A stretch of 64,000 nucleotides of DNA, taken from assembly GCA_016792805.1 (NCBI GenBank), contig JAEUHX010000055.1:143481-207480 (forward strand). Direction: 5' to 3'. This document shows, piece by piece, positions 25,016 to 34,538 of the stretch; the stretch's first letter is position 1; the number at the start of each line of letters is the position of its first letter. The notes under the pieces were generated by a model. That model worked only from the letters and a program-made list of their open reading frames with translations, had not been told where the DNA came from and ran no database searches. This DNA comes from Planctomycetota bacterium (GTDB taxonomy: Bacteria; Planctomycetota; UBA1135; JACQFD01). The translations under genes were made by a program, and so were the position numbers.

Positions 25016-26320
25016 CTACTCGAGGAGCCCTGCCTCGCGCAGGATCTGTTCTTTCTCCTCCGCCAGCTTCGAGAGCGCCTCCATCACGGGCATCTCGCCG
25101 TCGACGGCCATACCGAGATAGCGCTGCGTCACGGCCAGCAGCTCGTTGAAGACGGGGACGTTCCAGAAATCACGCATCGTCTCGATCGAGTCGACGAACG
25201 GCCCATTGTAAGGAGCCTTCTTACGGAACTCCTCGCTTCGCAGAATCTCGGTGTTGGCGGTGAATCCCGCCGGTTTTGTGATCCACTGCTCCTGCACCTT
25301 TTTCTGCAGGAACCACGCGATGAATTTCTTGGCGAGCTCTTGCTGCTCCTTCGGCACGCGCGTCGAGATGCTCATCCCTTGGCCGCCGAGCGCCGCGACG
25401 CGCCCCGCTTTGCCCGCGGGCAGCACGGCGAAGCCCACTTTGTCACCGAACTTCGCCTGGATGCCAGGGAAGAATGCAAAATAATTTACGAGGATCGCCG
25501 TGGAACCGTTACTAAAAGCCTCGAGCACCTCACCGTAGTCGAGATTGCCCGAACCCTTCGGACCGAGCGCAATCAGCTCTCGGAAGAACTCCACGGCCTG
25601 CGCCGTCGCGGGCGTGTCGAGGAAGCCCTTCACCTTGAAGCTCTTCTCGTCGCGCCAGGCGCCGCCAAAAGACCACAGAACATTCTGGAAACCCATGGTG
25701 AGCCCGTCGTAGGCGCGGCTCGTCGGCATGGCGCAGCCGAACCGCTTCTGGTCGGGGCGCTGGAAGAATTGTGCAACCTGCTTGAACTCGTCCCAGGTCT
25801 TGGGAACTGTGAGCTCGCGGCCGAACTTCTTCTGGAATGCCGCTTTCTCGGCGGCGTCCTCGAACCAATCCTTGCGGTAGGCGATGCCGACTGCGTCGGT
25901 CTCGGCCGGCGCCGCGAACCACTTCCCGCTCCCTTCCGGGTACTCGCACAGATAGCGCGCTGCGCGCGGGTGGATCGTCTCAAGATTCGTGACCGTCTTC
26001 AGCCAATCGGTCAAGTCGACATAGAGCCCCTTTGAAGCTCCCCGTCCGATCCACTGGCTGTCTCCGATCAGAATGTCGAACTGTGTCTTCGACGCGCCAA
26101 ACTCGAGGAACACTTTGTCTTGGTACGAGGCCAGCGGGATCTGTTGCACCTTCACGGCGATCCCCGTCTCCTTCTCGAACTCCTTGCCGAGTTCCTGGAG
26201 CCCGTCGGCAGGAGCCCACTGAAACCACCAAATCGTGAGAGAGCCGCCCTTCTGGGGCGCGGCTTCGGCGTGAGGGAGCGCAAGCGCCGCCGCGAGGGCG
26301 ACCGACGAAAGAAGCGACAT
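25016..26320 (-). CDS. Extracellular solute-binding protein, family 1
   Basis: A 434-residue periplasmic protein with a Sec signal peptide (cleaved near AEAAPQ). It has the family-1 sugar-binding fold: SLTIWWFQWAPADGLQELGKEFEKETGIAVKV at the start, FDILIGDSQWIGRGASKGLYVDLTDWL, then NGSTAILVNYFAFFPGI in the second lobe. Trp- and Tyr-rich surfaces suit a carbohydrate or polyol ligand. It is the first gene of the transporter proper. Upstream lies the 163-bp palindrome (26356-26518), which may control how much of this abundant protein is made relative to the metabolic genes before it. Confidence 0.9.
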   Translation of the reverse strand: MSLLSSVALAAALALPHAEAAPQKGGSLTIWWFQWAPADGLQELGKEFEKETGIAVKVQQIPLASYQDKVFLEFGASKTQFDILIGDSQWIGRGASKGLYVDLTDWLKTVTNLETIHPRAARYLCEYPEGSGKWFAAPAETDAVGIAYRKDWFEDAAEKAAFQKKFGRELTVPKTWDEFKQVAQFFQRPDQKRFGCAMPTSRAYDGLTMGFQNVLWSFGGAWRDEKSFKVKGFLDTPATAQAVEFFRELIALGPKGSGNLDYGEVLEAFSNGSTAILVNYFAFFPGIQAKFGDKVGFAVLPAGKAGRVAALGGQGMSISTRVPKEQQELAKKFIAWFLQKKVQEQWITKPAGFTANTEILRSEEFRKKAPYNGPFVDSIETMRDFWNVPVFNELLAVTQRYLGMAVDGEMPVMEALSKLAEEKEQILREAGLLE

Positions 26321-26355
26321 CGAGCGAGATCCTGAGTGGGGAGTTCTGTGACTTA

Positions 26356-26518
26356 ACAGCCCGTGGTAAGAGTGCTCCGCAAAGCGAGCACGAGGATTTT
26401 TGGCGAGATCGAGGAGGATTGCCGCAGGCGTAGCCAAGGAGCTACGTCGAGGCGGTCCGACGATGAGATCGCCAGAAAGCCCGCGTGCGCAGCTCGGATG
26501 ACTCTTTCCACGGGCTGT
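26356..26518. repeat. 163-bp imperfect palindrome between metabolic genes and transporter genes
   Basis: The ends are an 18-base inverted repeat with one mismatch (ACAGCCCGTGGTAAGAGT at 26356-26373; complement of 26501-26518). Pairing continues inward: GCACG and TTTTGGCGA-like blocks on the left match their complements on the right. The centre is a perfect 6-bp stem CGTAGC/GCTACG around CAAGGA at 26429-26446. The midpoints of outer arms and centre coincide (about 26437), so it is one long hairpin. The last bases touch the stop codon of the PEP-hydrolase-like gene. Candidates are a MITE-like or REP-like element, an attenuator or RNA stabiliser, or a structured RNA. Confidence 0.85.
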
Positions 26519-27375
26519 CAGCGGCGGGGAATGCGCAGGGAGGCGAATTTCTGAATCTGCTCGCGAATGGCAACTTCTGTGGGAAGCCGCTCGACGGAGC
26601 TCGCGCCGTAGAAGCCGACGATCCCGGGGACGCGGTCGATCACATATTTCGCGTCGTCGGGCCAGGCCAGCGGGCCGCCATGGCAGATCACGAGCACGTC
26701 CTCGCGCACTTTCTTGCAGGCTTCGACGATCTCCGAACAAAAGCGGACGCTGTAGTCGAGCGTCTTCACGCTCTTCGCTCCGATCGATCCGCCACTCGTG
26801 CAACCAAGGTGGGCAACGACGATGTCGGCGCCCGCCTCGGTCATCCACCGCGCCTCCTCGGTGTTAAACACATACGGAGTCGTGAGGAAATCCATCTCGC
26901 GCGCAAGCGCTGTCACCTCGACCTCCTGTTTGTAAGAAATCCCAGTCTCCTCGAGGTTCTCGCGGGCGACTCCGTCGAAGAGCCCCACCGTCGGGAAGTT
27001 CTGAATTCCGGCGAACCCAAGCTCCTTCAGCTCCTGAAGGAACACGCGCGCAATCATGAAGGGGTCGGTGCCGCAGACGCCCGCCAAGACCGGAGTCTTC
27101 TCCACGACCGGCAGCACCTCGAACGCCATCTCCTTCACAATTTGATTGGCGTTCCCGTACGGCATCAGCCCCGACATCGAGCCGCGCCCGGCCATCCGGT
27201 AGCGGCCAGAATTGTAAATCACGATCAAATCGATCCCGCCGGCCTCCTCACATTTCGCGGAGATGCCCGTGCCGGCGCCGCCACCGATGATCGCTTCGCC
27301 GCGTGCGATCTTCGCACGGAAGCGGGCCAGGATTTCCGAACGGGTCTCGGGCTTCTTTCGCGGGTCTCGGGGCAT
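26518..27375 (-). CDS. TIM-barrel protein of the phosphoenolpyruvate hydrolase family (PF09370 type)
   Basis: A 285-residue TIM-barrel protein: [41 protein letters not shown] at residues 26-66 is diagnostic. Later blocks [28 protein letters not shown]-like AHLGCTSGG and [11 protein letters not shown] complete the barrel. The family resembles phosphoenolpyruvate mutase-type enzymes; the real reaction is unproven. It follows the UPF0261 gene by a single base. The same two domains are fused in plant Tm-1 proteins, so a joint function is likely. Confidence 0.9.
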   Translation of the reverse strand: MPRDPRKKPETRSEILARFRAKIARGEAIIGGGAGTGISAKCEEAGGIDLIVIYNSGRYRMAGRGSMSGLMPYGNANQIVKEMAFEVLPVVEKTPVLAGVCGTDPFMIARVFLQELKELGFAGIQNFPTVGLFDGVARENLEETGISYKQEVEVTALAREMDFLTTPYVFNTEEARWMTEAGADIVVAHLGCTSGGSIGAKSVKTLDYSVRFCSEIVEACKKVREDVLVICHGGPLAWPDDAKYVIDRVPGIVGFYGASSVERLPTEVAIREQIQKFASLRIPRR

Positions 27376-27376
27376 C

Positions 27377-28594
27377 TCAGCTTCTTTGGGCTTTCACGCG
27401 GAGAAGCCCGAGCAACGTGCTCGCGCAGGCCTCCGCGAACTCAGGATCATTGATATGGAGGTCGAGCTCGCGCACCGGAACGGCGCCCGCGTGCTCGCGA
27501 ATAGCAGCAAATAGGGCGGCCCGCGCCTGCGGATCGTCGAAGGGCTGCCCCTCCCGATCGATGGCGCTCACGCCGCGTCGCGGCAGCAGCACCGCCGTGG
27601 GCCCCTTGGCAGAACTCACTTTTCTTCCGAGGTCGGCGCCGATCCGCCGATTCTCCTCGGGCGTGGTCCGCATCAGCGTCACGTTGGCATTGTGCCGATG
27701 AAGCTTGCGCGCGCGGAATCGCTCCGGCACGGAGTCGATCCCGTGAAAATTGGCCATGTCGAGGGCGCCCACGGAGACCAATTGTGGAATCCCGAGACTT
27801 CCTGCCGCGGTGAGGCGCGTCGGCCCCGCAGTCAAGAATCCGCCGACGTTCTCGTCGGCGAGCTCCGTCGTCGTGATGTCGAGCACGCCCGCAATGACGC
27901 CGTCACGAATCAGCGACTCCATGGCCTTTCCGCCCACACCTGTGGCGTGAAACACCAATACTTCGTATCCGGCGCTCTCCATAACTTTTCGCGCGCGCTC
28001 GACGCATGGCGTCGTCACGCCGAACATCGTGGCCGCGATCACGGGGCGATCGTCGCCCTCCGCGATAGCGCCGCCGTTCACCATTCCCGCCATGGCCTGC
28101 GCGGCGCGCGTCAGCACGCGTCGGCTCACGCGATTGATGCCCGAAATATCGACAACGGCGTTGAGCATGCACACATCTTTCGCGCCGACGTAGTGGCTCA
28201 CCTCGCCGGAGGCGAGCGTGCTGACCATGAGCTTGGGAACCCCGAGCGGCAGCGCGCGCATCGCCGCGGTGCCAATTGTGGTGCCGGCCGAGCCGCCGAG
28301 CCCCATCGCGCCCGCGAGCTTCCCCTCCCTATGCCACAATTCTGCGAGGCGCGCCGCGCCTTCTGCAGCGCGTGTCACCGCCTCGCCGCGGTCTCCCTTC
28401 GCGCGCACGACCTCGAGGCTCGTGCCGGCCGCCGCGAACACTTCCGCGCGCGAGACGTCGGGCGCCACCGTCGGCTCGCCGAGGCAGCCGGTGTCGACGA
28501 GCCGCGTCTCGACGCCCGCGCGGCGCAGCACGTCGCGCACAAAAGCCGCTTCCGTGCCTTTTGTATCGAGCGTGGCGAAGAGGTAAACGGGCAC
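27377..28594 (-). CDS. UPF0261 / Tm-1-like ATP-binding protein
   Basis: A 405-residue protein from a GTG. UPF0261 landmarks: [21 protein letters not shown] at the N-terminus, [49 protein letters not shown], and a C-terminal HINDPEFAE. In tomato Tm-1 the equivalent domain binds ATP and blocks a tobamovirus replicase; the bacterial role is not established, though operons with sugar transporters are common. The gene is between a Dabb gene (19-base gap) and the PEP-hydrolase-like gene (1-base gap). Confidence 0.9.
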   Translation of the reverse strand: MPVYLFATLDTKGTEAAFVRDVLRRAGVETRLVDTGCLGEPTVAPDVSRAEVFAAAGTSLEVVRAKGDRGEAVTRAAEGAARLAELWHREGKLAGAMGLGGSAGTTIGTAAMRALPLGVPKLMVSTLASGEVSHYVGAKDVCMLNAVVDISGINRVSRRVLTRAAQAMAGMVNGGAIAEGDDRPVIAATMFGVTTPCVERARKVMESAGYEVLVFHATGVGGKAMESLIRDGVIAGVLDITTTELADENVGGFLTAGPTRLTAAGSLGIPQLVSVGALDMANFHGIDSVPERFRARKLHRHNANVTLMRTTPEENRRIGADLGRKVSSAKGPTAVLLPRRGVSAIDREGQPFDDPQARAALFAAIREHAGAVPVRELDLHINDPEFAEACASTLLGLLRVKAQRS

Positions 28595-28613
28595 GGCGAG
28601 ACGCGCGATTCGC

Positions 28614-28922
28614 TCAGTGGCCGAAGTCGAACGCGATAACGCCCTGGATGCCGCCGTCGAGCACCTCCAGCACGATCGCCTTCACCTTCTCGTGCTCGGG
28701 ATGGTCGAGGTAGACGTCGCGCGCCGGCGCGTTCACGAAAGTCATACAGAAACCGTGCGTGAATCCGCGGTTCAGACCCTCGGGGGAACTGTAAGGACCC
28801 CAAGAGTACGAAAGAATTCCGGGAATCTTTTTCTGAAGATCACCGATCGCCTGGAAAACGCGCGAGACGTCTTCCGCGGGGACCGTCGGGCGGACCTTCA
28901 GCAGCACCATGTGCGTGATCAT
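28614..28922 (-). CDS. Dabb-family (stress-responsive A/B barrel) protein
   Basis: A 102-residue ferredoxin-like dimeric barrel protein. It starts MITHMVLLKVRPTVPAEDV and contains GILSYSWGPYSSPEGLNRGFTHGFCMTFVNAPARDVYLDHPEHEKVK, the standard Dabb core in which His and Tyr line a cavity. Family members include oligomeric stress proteins and small cyclases or decarboxylases. Here it lies 33 bases after the giant fusion gene, suggesting a small role in the same degradation pathway. Confidence 0.88.
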   Translation of the reverse strand: MITHMVLLKVRPTVPAEDVSRVFQAIGDLQKKIPGILSYSWGPYSSPEGLNRGFTHGFCMTFVNAPARDVYLDHPEHEKVKAIVLEVLDGGIQGVIAFDFGH

Positions 28923-28955
28923 GGGTCGAAGTGCAATCGCGATGGCGGGGGTTCG

Positions 28956-31900
28956 TTACTTGGCGCCGCCCTCGAGAAGATCGAGCCGCAGATTGCGGAA
29001 TCGAATCTCGGTGGGGCCGCCGGAATGTACCTGGAACGCCACGATTCCGCGCAGGGCGCCCTTGGGGTCGTCGAGGTCGACGCACGCCATGCCGTTGATC
29101 CAGGTGCGCACGCGATGGCCGACCGCCTCGATCACATACTCGTTCCAGTCGCCGCGGCGCACGAACGGCTCGCCCGACTTGTCGCTCAGCACGGCTCGGC
29201 CGCCCTCCTCGTAGAGCTTGCCCCACCAACCCGGCCCGATGTCGGCCTGGTAGCCCGCCACCTCGCCGTCCTCGAGCGCGCGCGTGCGGAACTGGATGCC
29301 GCTGTTGCCCTCGTCGCCCGCGAGCCGCACCTCGACGGCGAGGCGGAAGTCGCCGAGATCGAGCTCGCTCTTCAGGAACTCGTTGCGCGCGAGCCCCTGC
29401 GGCGCGGCGCCGACGATCTCGCCGGCCTCGACGCGCCAAACTTTGGGATCGCCCAGCCAGCCCGCGAGATCTTTGCCATTGAAGAATCGAGCCACATTGC
29501 TCGGCGTGGCGCGCATCGGCACCTGGTGATCGCCGCGGAGGTACGCCACGAGCTGCGCGCGCTGCTCGGCCGTGAACGCGTCGAGCAGGCCCTCCGGCAT
29601 TGTGGAGATCTCACTTTCGCGAATCTCATCAATGTCGGATCGCGGAATCACGAGAGTTTGGCTCTCTGTTTGGATCGTGACGGCGGTGTCGTTTTGTGCG
29701 CGCAGGCGGCCGGCGACGAATTGTGTGCTCTTGAGCCAAACGTTCGTTGCCACATATTCTTTGGAAACGACGGCGCTCGGGTCGACAGCGTTCGTGAGCA
29801 GATAGTCGAGGTCGCGGCGGTTGGAGCCCGTGAGGTCGGGGCCGAGGTTGCCGCCCGCGCCGAAGAGCGTGTGACATTGCTGGCACGTTCTCGAGAAGAG
29901 CTCGCGTCCCGCGGAGACGTCGGCCGCTGCGAGGGCGCCGTCGGTCAGCTCGGACCGCCATTGCCGAATACGCGCGAGCTTGTCGGCTGCCGTCTCGCGC
30001 ACGTTTCCGAAATGTGACTTAACGAGGTCATCGACCGCCGCATCCTTGAGGTTGCGGAGCTGGCGCAGCACGAAGGCTGAAATGTGAGCTCTCGGAACGG
30101 CCGCGGAACCGACGGCCTCGAGCAGCGGGCGCGCGTACGCGGCGCGCGAGCTGAGGACGTTGAGGGCGTCGCGCCGCTCCTCATCGGTAAGGTTCGGGTA
30201 GAGCGCGAGCAGCGCCGCAGGCGCCTGCGCGTCGTCGGCGAAGGCGAGCGCTCGAATGGCGGCAGGGCGCATCGTGGCATCGTCGAAAAGTGAACGCAAC
30301 AGCTGGCCGAGGTTCGGATCCTTGGCGCGCACGAGCGCGTCGAGCGCGGCCGTGCGCTGCGCTAGGTCGACGGCGCGGCCTGCGGCCGTCGCTCGAAGCG
30401 CCGGAACGGAGCTCCGGTCGCCAAAGGCGATTGAAAGCGCGACCGCGTGCTCGCGAACTGTTGCATCAGGGGAAGCAGCGAGCCGCTCGGCGAGCGCGGC
30501 CCATCCGTCGGGCGCCTTCAGGTTGCGTTGTGCGGAAAGGGCGGAGCGCATCTCCTCCAACATCCAGTGGAGCGCTGTGGGGTCGGCGATCTGTGACATC
30601 GCCACGACGAGCGCCCCGCGCAAAGCCGGATCCTCCGCCGCGCGCCGGACGATCCACCGGCCCACCTGCGGAATCTTGGCCGCCGCGGCGAGCGCGAATG
30701 CCCGCTGCGGTTCAGCAGGGACGAGCGGCTCGACGGCATACCACAAAAGGAACGGAATATTGGGATCAGCGGCGTCTTCGCCGTGGGCAGCGAGGGCGGC
30801 GGCGATCTCCCACCGCTCGCCGATGCGCAGGCGTTGCAGCGCCGACGCGAGGGAACGCCGGACGACCGCGCTCGACGTCTCGCGAGCGAGCTTCACGAAT
30901 TGTGAGTTCACTTCTCGGGAGAGCTTGCCGCGCTCGGCCGCCAGCGTCACGGTCCAGGCTTGGACATGGGGCGAGCCGCGCTGAAGCTGCGCCGACACGA
31001 TCGACTCCGACAGGGCGCCCGTCGCGTGAATCGCCCAGAGCGCCCGAAGGCGGCGCGTCTCGTCGGGAGAGCCCTCGAGCATTTCGCGAAGTGTGCCGAC
31101 GACGTCAGGACCAGCTTTGCGCTCCTGGAGAATCCGCCGCGCGTGGCGAACATACCAATCGTTGGCGGCCTCCTGAAGCTGGGCGAGCTTCTGATTCGTG
31201 AGCTTCGTGAGATCGACGGCTTCCGCCTTCGGCTCGCCGTAGCTCACGCGATAGAGGCGTCCGTTCGACCGATCCCACTGCTGCGGCCGCGTATCGTGGC
31301 ACGCCTGCTTGTCATACCAATCGATCACATACACGGAGCCGTCAGGGCCTGTCTTCATGCAGACCCCGCGAAACCACCGGTCGTTGGAGATCAGGAAGTC
31401 GTCGCTGTGCTTTCCCACATATCCGGAGCGCATCGGCTCGAGCACGTCCACGTTGTAACGATTCCCGTGGATATTGCTTATGAAGATCCGGTTGCGGTAC
31501 TCCGCCGGGAATTGATCTCCGAGGTAGATCATGGCGCCGCAGTGGGCGTGGCCGCCTCCGGCGCGGTTCGACCGCAGGTTCGCCGCGTGGGGGACGTCAC
31601 CGAGGTAATGACGGTGGTCGGCGATCGTTGTGATCTCTCCGTAGGTGTAAGGATTGAAATCATTGCCTGCTTGGCGCTCGTACCGGCCGCCTGGCACGAT
31701 GTGGTACAGATGCGGGATCACGCACGCGGAGATGAACGCTTCGCCATAATCGTTGAAGTCGACGCCCCACGGATTGCTCGTGCCGCGGGCGAATGTCTCG
31801 AACTCGTGGCGCTGCGGGTGATAGCGCCACACGGCGGCGTTGAGCGGCACGCGCTCGGCGTCGGGAGTGCCGGGCTTGCCCACCTTGGAATGAGTGAACA

Positions 31901-34478
31901 CTCCATGGCATCCATACAGCCAGCCGTCGGGTCCCCAGATGAAGGCGTTGAGCGTCTCGTGCGTGTCCTGGTAACCCCAGCCGTCGAGCAGCACCTGCGC
32001 CTCGCCGTCGGGGACGAGGTCCTCATTGGCATCGGGGATAAACAACAAATAGGGCGCGGCTCCAACCCAGACGCCGCCGAAGCCGACTTCGAGCCCGCTG
32101 ACGAGATTCAGATCCTTGGCAAATATTGTACGCTTCTCAAAAGTGCCATCGTGGTCTGCGTCTTCGAAGACGACGATGTCATCTTTGCCTTTCCCCTCCG
32201 GTTGGCGATGGGGATACGAAAGGGCTTCTGCGACCCAGAGGCGCCCCTTGGCGTCGATGGCGAGCGCAACAGGCTGATGGAGGTCGGGCTCGGCGGCCAC
32301 CACCTCGACGCGGAAGCCGTCGGGCACGTCCATCGCTTTCGCCGCGTCCTGCGGCGAGAGCCCGGCGTGCGTCACCTGATCGATCGGAAGGATCGGCGGC
32401 ACGTCGGGCGCCCGCTCCGGCTTGGGCTCCTGCCCGTGGAATCGAAAATTGTCAAAATTCACATGTCCCCAGTGCCCGCGCGCTGAGTCCACAACACGGA
32501 CGAACATCCGCTTGCCCGCATGCGCCCGAAGGTCTACGGCCACGCGCTGGAGGCTCTCGTGGTAAGCGCCGGGCGACACAAAAAATGGCTTCTTCGCTCC
32601 GGCCAAGCAGAGCTCGACGCGCGTTGCATCGTCGCCGCCGCCGCCGACGAGAAAGCTCGCCCAGGGATGTGTGATCTTGAACTCTGCGGAGGTAAGAGTG
32701 CCGACAGGTCCGTCGGCTTTCTTTTCGTAACCACCAATCCAGTATTCCCCCTGATGACGGCTCGGCTGCCCGCGGCCGCGCTTGGTGGGCGCATCACCGC
32801 GAACGGGCTGCTCTTCGAACGCGTCGCCGCTGGAGGTCCAATCGCTCAGATCGCCCGTTTCGAAATCGAGGTTCAACGCTCGCCCGTCGTCAGCCGTCGG
32901 GAGGAAGCCGAGGCGTTCGTCGCCCGCTGGAGGCTGCGCATTCACAGATCGCTCGGATTTGCGGGACGCCGCACCTTTCGGAGGGGGCGATGCGGCGCGA
33001 AGCTCCGCGAGGCGCGCCTGGAGCCACGGCCCGATCTCACTTTTCTTGCCGTCGGCGCCCACGATGAAGTAAGCCTCCCCCGTCGTGCTTGAGCGAGAGG
33101 CCACACGCTCGATGAACTCGTCGGCCGTCTTGAAGACGGCGCTGCCCGCATCGCGCTTTCGCCGGAGGTGCTTGGCCGCGTCGGCCGCGGAGTGCTGCGA
33201 GCCGTTGCGCTCGAAGGTCAGCCCGGAGCTGCGCACGGCATCGATGAGCCGATCGATGAGCTCAGCGTCCGAGAGGCGGGGGGCGGGCTTCTGCTGCAGG
33301 AGCACGAATGTGCCCTTTTTGTTGCCGATCACAATATCGCTGCGGCGGTCGCCGTCAATGTCGCCGGCCACCACAAATACTCCGACGCCGGAGTCGTTGT
33401 CGATCTGCAGCGGCTCGAAGCGCGGAGTTTTGCCGGGGGACTTTCGCACGAGGAATGCGTACAGAACTGCCGGAGCTCCCTTGTCAGGGTCTCCTTCGGG
33501 CCCGTGCGACCAGTAGCGTTTGCCGGTGACGACGTCTCGCGCGCCGTCGCCGTCGATGTCACAAAGCGCCAGCGCATGGAGTTCGGAGAAGGAGACGCCG
33601 TCGCCGTTGGGCTCCGCGCTGTTGTGGAGAATGGTGTGTTCCCGAAAAGTGATCTTGCCCTGCTCGCGCACCTGCTCGAACCACGAGAGCCCGTACGCAT
33701 GGGCGTTCAGGCTCGAGACGACGTCGGCGTCTCCGTCGCCATCGAAATCGTCGACGAGCATCTGGGCGCCGCCGTGTCCCTTGGAGAAGAGGAACTCGTG
33801 CCGAGTCCATTGCGGATCGCCCGCGAGCGATGCCGGCTGCTGCCACCAGCCCGTGCGTTCAAGGATGTCGGCGCGGCCGTCGCCGTCGATATCGCCGACG
33901 CCAAGACCATGGGTGAACGTCGGAAACTTGAGATCGGGCGAGACCGCGTGGAAATCCCACGGCTGTTTCGGATCGGCGCCGGGTCCGGCAAATCCAACTT
34001 TTCCGCCGTGCATGAAGACGAGCTCCGGCTTGCCGTCTCCAGTAATGTCTTCGAAATGCGGCGACTCGTTGTCAACGCCGCGGAAGACCACAAAAATCTC
34101 CCAGGACTTCGTGTCCCAATCGCTTCCCGGGTTGCGGAGCCAGAATGCCTCCTTGCCAGGAAATCCGACGACGAGGATGTCGGCGAAGCCGTCGCCGTCG
34201 AAATCGCGCACCCACGGGAAGAAATTCTCCGAGTAGCCGTGGGGGTCGAACGGCTTGGCCGGATAGAGCGGATGCTTCTTCTCGAAGCTCGGGCCTTCAT
34301 ACCAAAAGGGCCCGGAGACGACGTCGTTCTTGCCGTCGCGGTTCAGATCTTCAAATGTGGCTCCCTCACAGAAAAACTCGGTCGAGAGAGTTCGCTTCTC
34401 GAACGTGCCTTGGCCGGCGGCGAGCGGCGCCGCGAACGAAGCGACGAGGAACGCGCAGGCGAGTCTAGGTAGTTTCAT
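28956..34478 (-). CDS. Giant exported multidomain protein: FG-GAP + PVC dehydrogenase propeller + HEAT + cytochrome c + DUF1080
   Basis: A 1,840-residue protein with a Sec signal peptide. Order: FG-GAP/VCBS beta-propeller, about residues 20-410 (DRNGKNDVVSG-, DGDGFADIL- and DIDGDGRADIL-type calcium loops); a linker; a carbohydrate-binding-like beta-sandwich from about 535 (DFETGDLSDWTSSG); a PVC-type dehydrogenase propeller from about 715 (VPDGFRVEVVAAEPDLHQPVALAID); HEAT repeats about 1100-1500; a c-type haem site CQQCH near 1530; and a DUF1080 domain from about 1660 (FNGKDLAGWLG). It probably oxidises a sugar, passes electrons to its own haem, and the DUF1080 part hydrolyses a 3-keto-glycoside, all in the periplasm. 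The frame is unbroken. It is the first gene of a 13.9-kb minus-strand block including the ABC importer. Confidence 0.9.
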   Translation of the reverse strand: MKLPRLACAFLVASFAAPLAAGQGTFEKRTLSTEFFCEGATFEDLNRDGKNDVVSGPFWYEGPSFEKKHPLYPAKPFDPHGYSENFFPWVRDFDGDGFADILVVGFPGKEAFWLRNPGSDWDTKSWEIFVVFRGVDNESPHFEDITGDGKPELVFMHGGKVGFAGPGADPKQPWDFHAVSPDLKFPTFTHGLGVGDIDGDGRADILERTGWWQQPASLAGDPQWTRHEFLFSKGHGGAQMLVDDFDGDGDADVVSSLNAHAYGLSWFEQVREQGKITFREHTILHNSAEPNGDGVSFSELHALALCDIDGDGARDVVTGKRYWSHGPEGDPDKGAPAVLYAFLVRKSPGKTPRFEPLQIDNDSGVGVFVVAGDIDGDRRSDIVIGNKKGTFVLLQQKPAPRLSDAELIDRLIDAVRSSGLTFERNGSQHSAADAAKHLRRKRDAGSAVFKTADEFIERVASRSSTTGEAYFIVGADGKKSEIGPWLQARLAELRAASPPPKGAASRKSERSVNAQPPAGDERLGFLPTADDGRALNLDFETGDLSDWTSSGDAFEEQPVRGDAPTKRGRGQPSRHQGEYWIGGYEKKADGPVGTLTSAEFKITHPWASFLVGGGGDDATRVELCLAGAKKPFFVSPGAYHESLQRVAVDLRAHAGKRMFVRVVDSARGHWGHVNFDNFRFHGQEPKPERAPDVPPILPIDQVTHAGLSPQDAAKAMDVPDGFRVEVVAAEPDLHQPVALAIDAKGRLWVAEALSYPHRQPEGKGKDDIVVFEDADHDGTFEKRTIFAKDLNLVSGLEVGFGGVWVGAAPYLLFIPDANEDLVPDGEAQVLLDGWGYQDTHETLNAFIWGPDGWLYGCHGVFTHSKVGKPGTPDAERVPLNAAVWRYHPQRHEFETFARGTSNPWGVDFNDYGEAFISACVIPHLYHIVPGGRYERQAGNDFNPYTYGEITTIADHRHYLGDVPHAANLRSNRAGGGHAHCGAMIYLGDQFPAEYRNRIFISNIHGNRYNVDVLEPMRSGYVGKHSDDFLISNDRWFRGVCMKTGPDGSVYVIDWYDKQACHDTRPQQWDRSNGRLYRVSYGEPKAEAVDLTKLTNQKLAQLQEAANDWYVRHARRILQERKAGPDVVGTLREMLEGSPDETRRLRALWAIHATGALSESIVSAQLQRGSPHVQAWTVTLAAERGKLSREVNSQFVKLARETSSAVVRRSLASALQRLRIGERWEIAAALAAHGEDAADPNIPFLLWYAVEPLVPAEPQRAFALAAAAKIPQVGRWIVRRAAEDPALRGALVVAMSQIADPTALHWMLEEMRSALSAQRNLKAPDGWAALAERLAASPDATVREHAVALSIAFGDRSSVPALRATAAGRAVDLAQRTAALDALVRAKDPNLGQLLRSLFDDATMRPAAIRALAFADDAQAPAALLALYPNLTDEERRDALNVLSSRAAYARPLLEAVGSAAVPRAHISAFVLRQLRNLKDAAVDDLVKSHFGNVRETAADKLARIRQWRSELTDGALAAADVSAGRELFSRTCQQCHTLFGAGGNLGPDLTGSNRRDLDYLLTNAVDPSAVVSKEYVATNVWLKSTQFVAGRLRAQNDTAVTIQTESQTLVIPRSDIDEIRESEISTMPEGLLDAFTAEQRAQLVAYLRGDHQVPMRATPSNVARFFNGKDLAGWLGDPKVWRVEAGEIVGAAPQGLARNEFLKSELDLGDFRLAVEVRLAGDEGNSGIQFRTRALEDGEVAGYQADIGPGWWGKLYEEGGRAVLSDKSGEPFVRRGDWNEYVIEAVGHRVRTWINGMACVDLDDPKGALRGIVAFQVHSGGPTEIRFRNLRLDLLEGGAK

Positions 34479-34538
34479 CGGTGCACGTGGAACGGCTGCC
34501 CGGCCGAGTTGCCGTCCGGGCGCAAACGGGCGCTGATG

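Noticed and set aside
24251..26035. 594-residue plus-strand ORF
   Set aside because: Exact antisense of two ABC permease/binding-protein genes; the sequence is Arg/His/Glu-rich shadow translation of GC-rich DNA.
30960..32486. 508-residue plus-strand ORF
   Set aside because: Antisense shadow of the dehydrogenase propeller and HEAT region of the giant fusion gene.
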